Below are positions 5,592-7,418 of a stretch of DNA of 7,418 nucleotides, piece by piece; the first letter of the stretch is position 1, and every line of letters starts with the position of its first letter. The position numbers and the translations under genes were made by a program. The stretch is from Methanosuratincolales archaeon. Its GTDB lineage: Archaea > Thermoproteota > Methanomethylicia > Methanomethylicales > Methanomethylicaceae. The DNA lies in NCBI GenBank assembly GCA_937930465.1, contig CALGKV010000040.1, forward strand, positions 1 to 7,418, in the 5' to 3' direction. Under the pieces are notes generated by a model. The model saw only the letters and a program-made list of their open reading frames with translations. It ran no database searches and was not told the origin of the DNA.

Positions 5592-7418
5592 GTGGGCGAG
5601 TTGTCTTCAGAGCGTCTCATGGAGTCGATCTTGTCAGCACTTTCTAATGAAATAAGGGCCGAAGTGCTCAAGATGATTAGCATGGGCGGCCCTCTTTCTT
5701 TCACAGAAATTATGGAACGCCTAAACATGAACCCAAAGACTGACGCCGGGAAGTTTGGATACCACCTTAGAACCTTAATTGATTCGGAGCTAATCGCCTC
5801 GGATGAGGCAACAGGAAAGTACTACTTGACGCTCCTGGGTCAAGATGTGTCCAACTTCATTTACGGCGTGGAGGAGGCTGTAAGAAGAAAAAAAGGGGAA
5901 ATGCAGGTAAGAACCTCGAGTTTGACTATAGAGCCATTCGATAGGAAAAAGATAATCCAAGCACTGATGCGGGAAGCAAGCGTCCCTAGAAAGCTGGCGG
6001 AGTCGATATCCAAAGAGGCTGAGGAGAGGCTGAAAAAACTACAGATAAGATACTTGACTGCTGCCCTAATCAGGGAATTTGTAAACGCAATCCTGTTGGA
6101 GAAGGGTTTGGAGGAGTATCGACATTCCCTGACTCGCTTGGGCCAGCCTGTCTATGATGTTACCTTGACCATAGAGAACGCTACCTATAAAGGCATCTCC
6201 TCGCCAAATGAAGTCCACTCCCTTGCCGGTGATGCTGTTTATGAAGAATATATGTTGCTAAAAGTTCTCCCAAGGACTATCGCGGATGCACACCTTAGCG
6301 GTGCAATCCACATAAACAACGCTAACTACTGGGTTTTGCGTCCTGCTGATGTGCAACATGACCTCCGCCCAGTTCTGAATGGCGAATTGCCTCCTGACGG
6401 CAAAGGTTTGACCGCCCCTTCACACTATGCCCCTAAAAGCCTAAAGGGTGCCTTGTTCGCCACTCTTTGCCTCATAAAGGCCTCTTCAGAGCTCGTGTCC
6501 AACGCCCAGACTTTTCCTTTCTTCAACGTCTTCCTTGCGCCATTCGTTTCAAGGATGAGCGATGAGGAGATCCGTTCTGAATTGAGAGATTTTGTGTATG
6601 TCCTCAATGCGTTTATAAATGGTTCGAATACGTCTGTTGGAGTTCAGCTTGAGACTTCCATTCCTGATTTCCTGTCAAATTTGCCCGTTGGCAACGGCTC
6701 TTTGAAATACGGGGACTTTCACGATGATTCTATCCGTCTATTGAGGCTCTTTATGGAAGTGATGGGCAATTCAGACGGGTCCGGAAAGGCGTTCTTGAAT
6801 CCTGCCCTATTTCTAAAGATTGATAGGAAAGCGCTCTTTACTGATGCCGGACTCGAGTCCATCGCCAAGGCAAGCGAAGTCACCCAAAAATGGGGGGCTG
6901 TTTACTACATCAACAAGAATCCTGAATGGCAAACCGAAAACGTGGCTTACAATGTCGACCTCTCTCGGCTGGACTCAAGCTGGAGAGACTGGGAGCTAGG
7001 AACTATTCGGAACGGCATCTTAGACAACGTAACTATCAACCTCCCAAGGATCTCATATGCCGCCAAAGGCGACGATGATAGGCTCATTGAAAGACTGAGA
7101 GAGTTGGTTGAGTTGTCTAAGGAGGCATTGATGATCAAGAGACAAGTGATCCACGACAGGATGAAAGACAAGCTCCTTCCCCTTTTCCAAGAACAGCTTT
7201 CTGGAACCACATATTACCGAGTAGATGAGTCGGCAGGTATAGTTAGTTTCATCGGGCTTCCCGAGGCTGTACGATATCACACAGGGCTTGAACCTTCTGA
7301 GGATGCTGAAGCGCTCAAATTATCGATTCGGATTGTAGAGGCAATTAATGATTTTTGCAAAGAGTCCTCGCAATCGATCCGCATCCTGGCCTCGTACATA
7401 ACGTTTGAGCCTACGGCT
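5592..7418 (+). CDS. Winged helix-ATP-cone-NrdD-like protein without catalytic cysteines (3' end outside window)
   Basis: There are 609 codons and no stop before the window ends. Residues about 8-95 form an ArsR-like winged helix (ALSNEIRAEVLKMI; GKFGYHLRTLIDSELI; GKYYLTLLGQ). Residues about 104-190 form an ATP-cone (VRTSSLTIEPFDRKKI ... GQPVYDV) in which the usual KRDG reads RTSS. From about 195 onward the sequence follows class III ribonucleotide reductase NrdD: LPRTIADAHLSGAIHI, RPADVQHDLR, NVFLAPFV, VTINLPR (480-486) and SFIGLPEA (552-559). Canonical NrdD has Cys in RPNCLQHDLR and MCCRLRLDL; here these read RPADVQHDLR (Asp253) and ENVAYNVDL (449-457). The only cysteines seen are 293 and 589, outside both motifs. 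I infer an inactive reductase serving as a nucleotide-responsive regulator. The glycyl-radical and zinc region is beyond the edge. Starts at GTG 5577 or ATG 5619 are also possible. Confidence 0.88.
   Translation, partial: MGELSSERLMESILSALSNEIRAEVLKMISMGGPLSFTEIMERLNMNPKTDAGKFGYHLRTLIDSELIASDEATGKYYLTLLGQDVSNFIYGVEEAVRRKKGEMQVRTSSLTIEPFDRKKIIQALMREASVPRKLAESISKEAEERLKKLQIRYLTAALIREFVNAILLEKGLEEYRHSLTRLGQPVYDVTLTIENATYKGISSPNEVHSLAGDAVYEEYMLLKVLPRTIADAHLSGAIHINNANYWVLRPADVQHDLRPVLNGELPPDGKGLTAPSHYAPKSLKGALFATLCLIKASSELVSNAQTFPFFNVFLAPFVSRMSDEEIRSELRDFVYVLNAFINGSNTSVGVQLETSIPDFLSNLPVGNGSLKYGDFHDDSIRLLRLFMEVMGNSDGSGKAFLNPALFLKIDRKALFTDAGLESIAKASEVTQKWGAVYYINKNPEWQTENVAYNVDLSRLDSSWRDWELGTIRNGILDNVTINLPRISYAAKGDDDRLIERLRELVELSKEALMIKRQVIHDRMKDKLLPLFQEQLSGTTYYRVDESAGIVSFIGLPEAVRYHTGLEPSEDAEALKLSIRIVEAINDFCKESSQSIRILASYITFEPTA

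Noticed and set aside
6425..7280. Minus-strand open frames within the NrdD-like gene
   Set aside because: They lie antisense to a long conserved coding frame, have no recognisable domains, and are best explained as shadows.
5592..7418. Annotation as a working anaerobic ribonucleoside-triphosphate reductase
   Set aside because: Overall similarity would suggest this name, but both catalytic cysteine positions are substituted and the N-terminus carries a DNA-binding domain, so enzyme activity is unlikely on present evidence.
1..7418. CRISPR arrays, insertion sequences, inverted-repeat ends or att sites
   Set aside because: No regularly spaced repeats, transposase-like proteins or duplicated tRNA 3' ends were seen in the window; the tRNA shows no sign of being an integration site here.

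Overview
This window is archaeal. The evidence is a complete archaeal-type HMG-CoA synthase / thiolase / DUF35 operon for the start of the mevalonate pathway, a DUF4013 membrane protein, AT-rich TATA-like promoters, T-run terminators, and Shine-Dalgarno sites of the GGTG/AGGAGG kind. The sequence alone does not fix the lineage; methanogen-like Euryarchaeota, Thermoplasmata and TACK archaea all remain possible.

Layout, left to right. (1) Positions 1-1113 hold the C-terminal part of a COG2509-type FAD-dependent dehydrogenase, cut by the left edge. (2) Positions 1171-1887 hold a polytopic DUF4013 membrane protein with a proline-rich tail, followed by a T-run. (3) Positions 1966-2043 hold a tRNA-Pro(CGG) on the minus strand with encoded CCA. 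It is the only minus-strand gene seen. (4) An AT-rich divergent promoter region (2044-2134) leads into a helix-turn-helix regulator (2135-2839) of a type I associate with the archaeal mevalonate cluster. (5) HMG-CoA synthase (2925-3989), an acetoacetyl-CoA thiolase-like enzyme (4001-5155) and a DUF35 zinc-ribbon/OB-fold protein (5157-5552) are tightly packed in one operon. In a methanogen the products of this trio form one complex that condenses acetyl-CoA and passes acetoacetyl-CoA on to give HMG-CoA, the entry to isoprenoid lipid synthesis. (6) A short spacer with a T-run, an 8-bp direct repeat and a small perfect hairpin (5553-5591) precedes the last gene.

The last gene (5592 to the right edge, 609 codons visible, open at the 3' end) is the most unusual. 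It starts with an ArsR-like winged helix, continues with an ATP-cone, and then with a long domain clearly homologous to the anaerobic (class III) ribonucleotide reductase NrdD. The two stretches that should carry the catalytic cysteines are intact in length and surroundings but contain no cysteine. I infer a catalytically dead reductase turned into a nucleotide-sensing DNA-binding regulator, similar in logic to bacterial NrdR but built on the whole enzyme. The repeats just upstream could be its operator.
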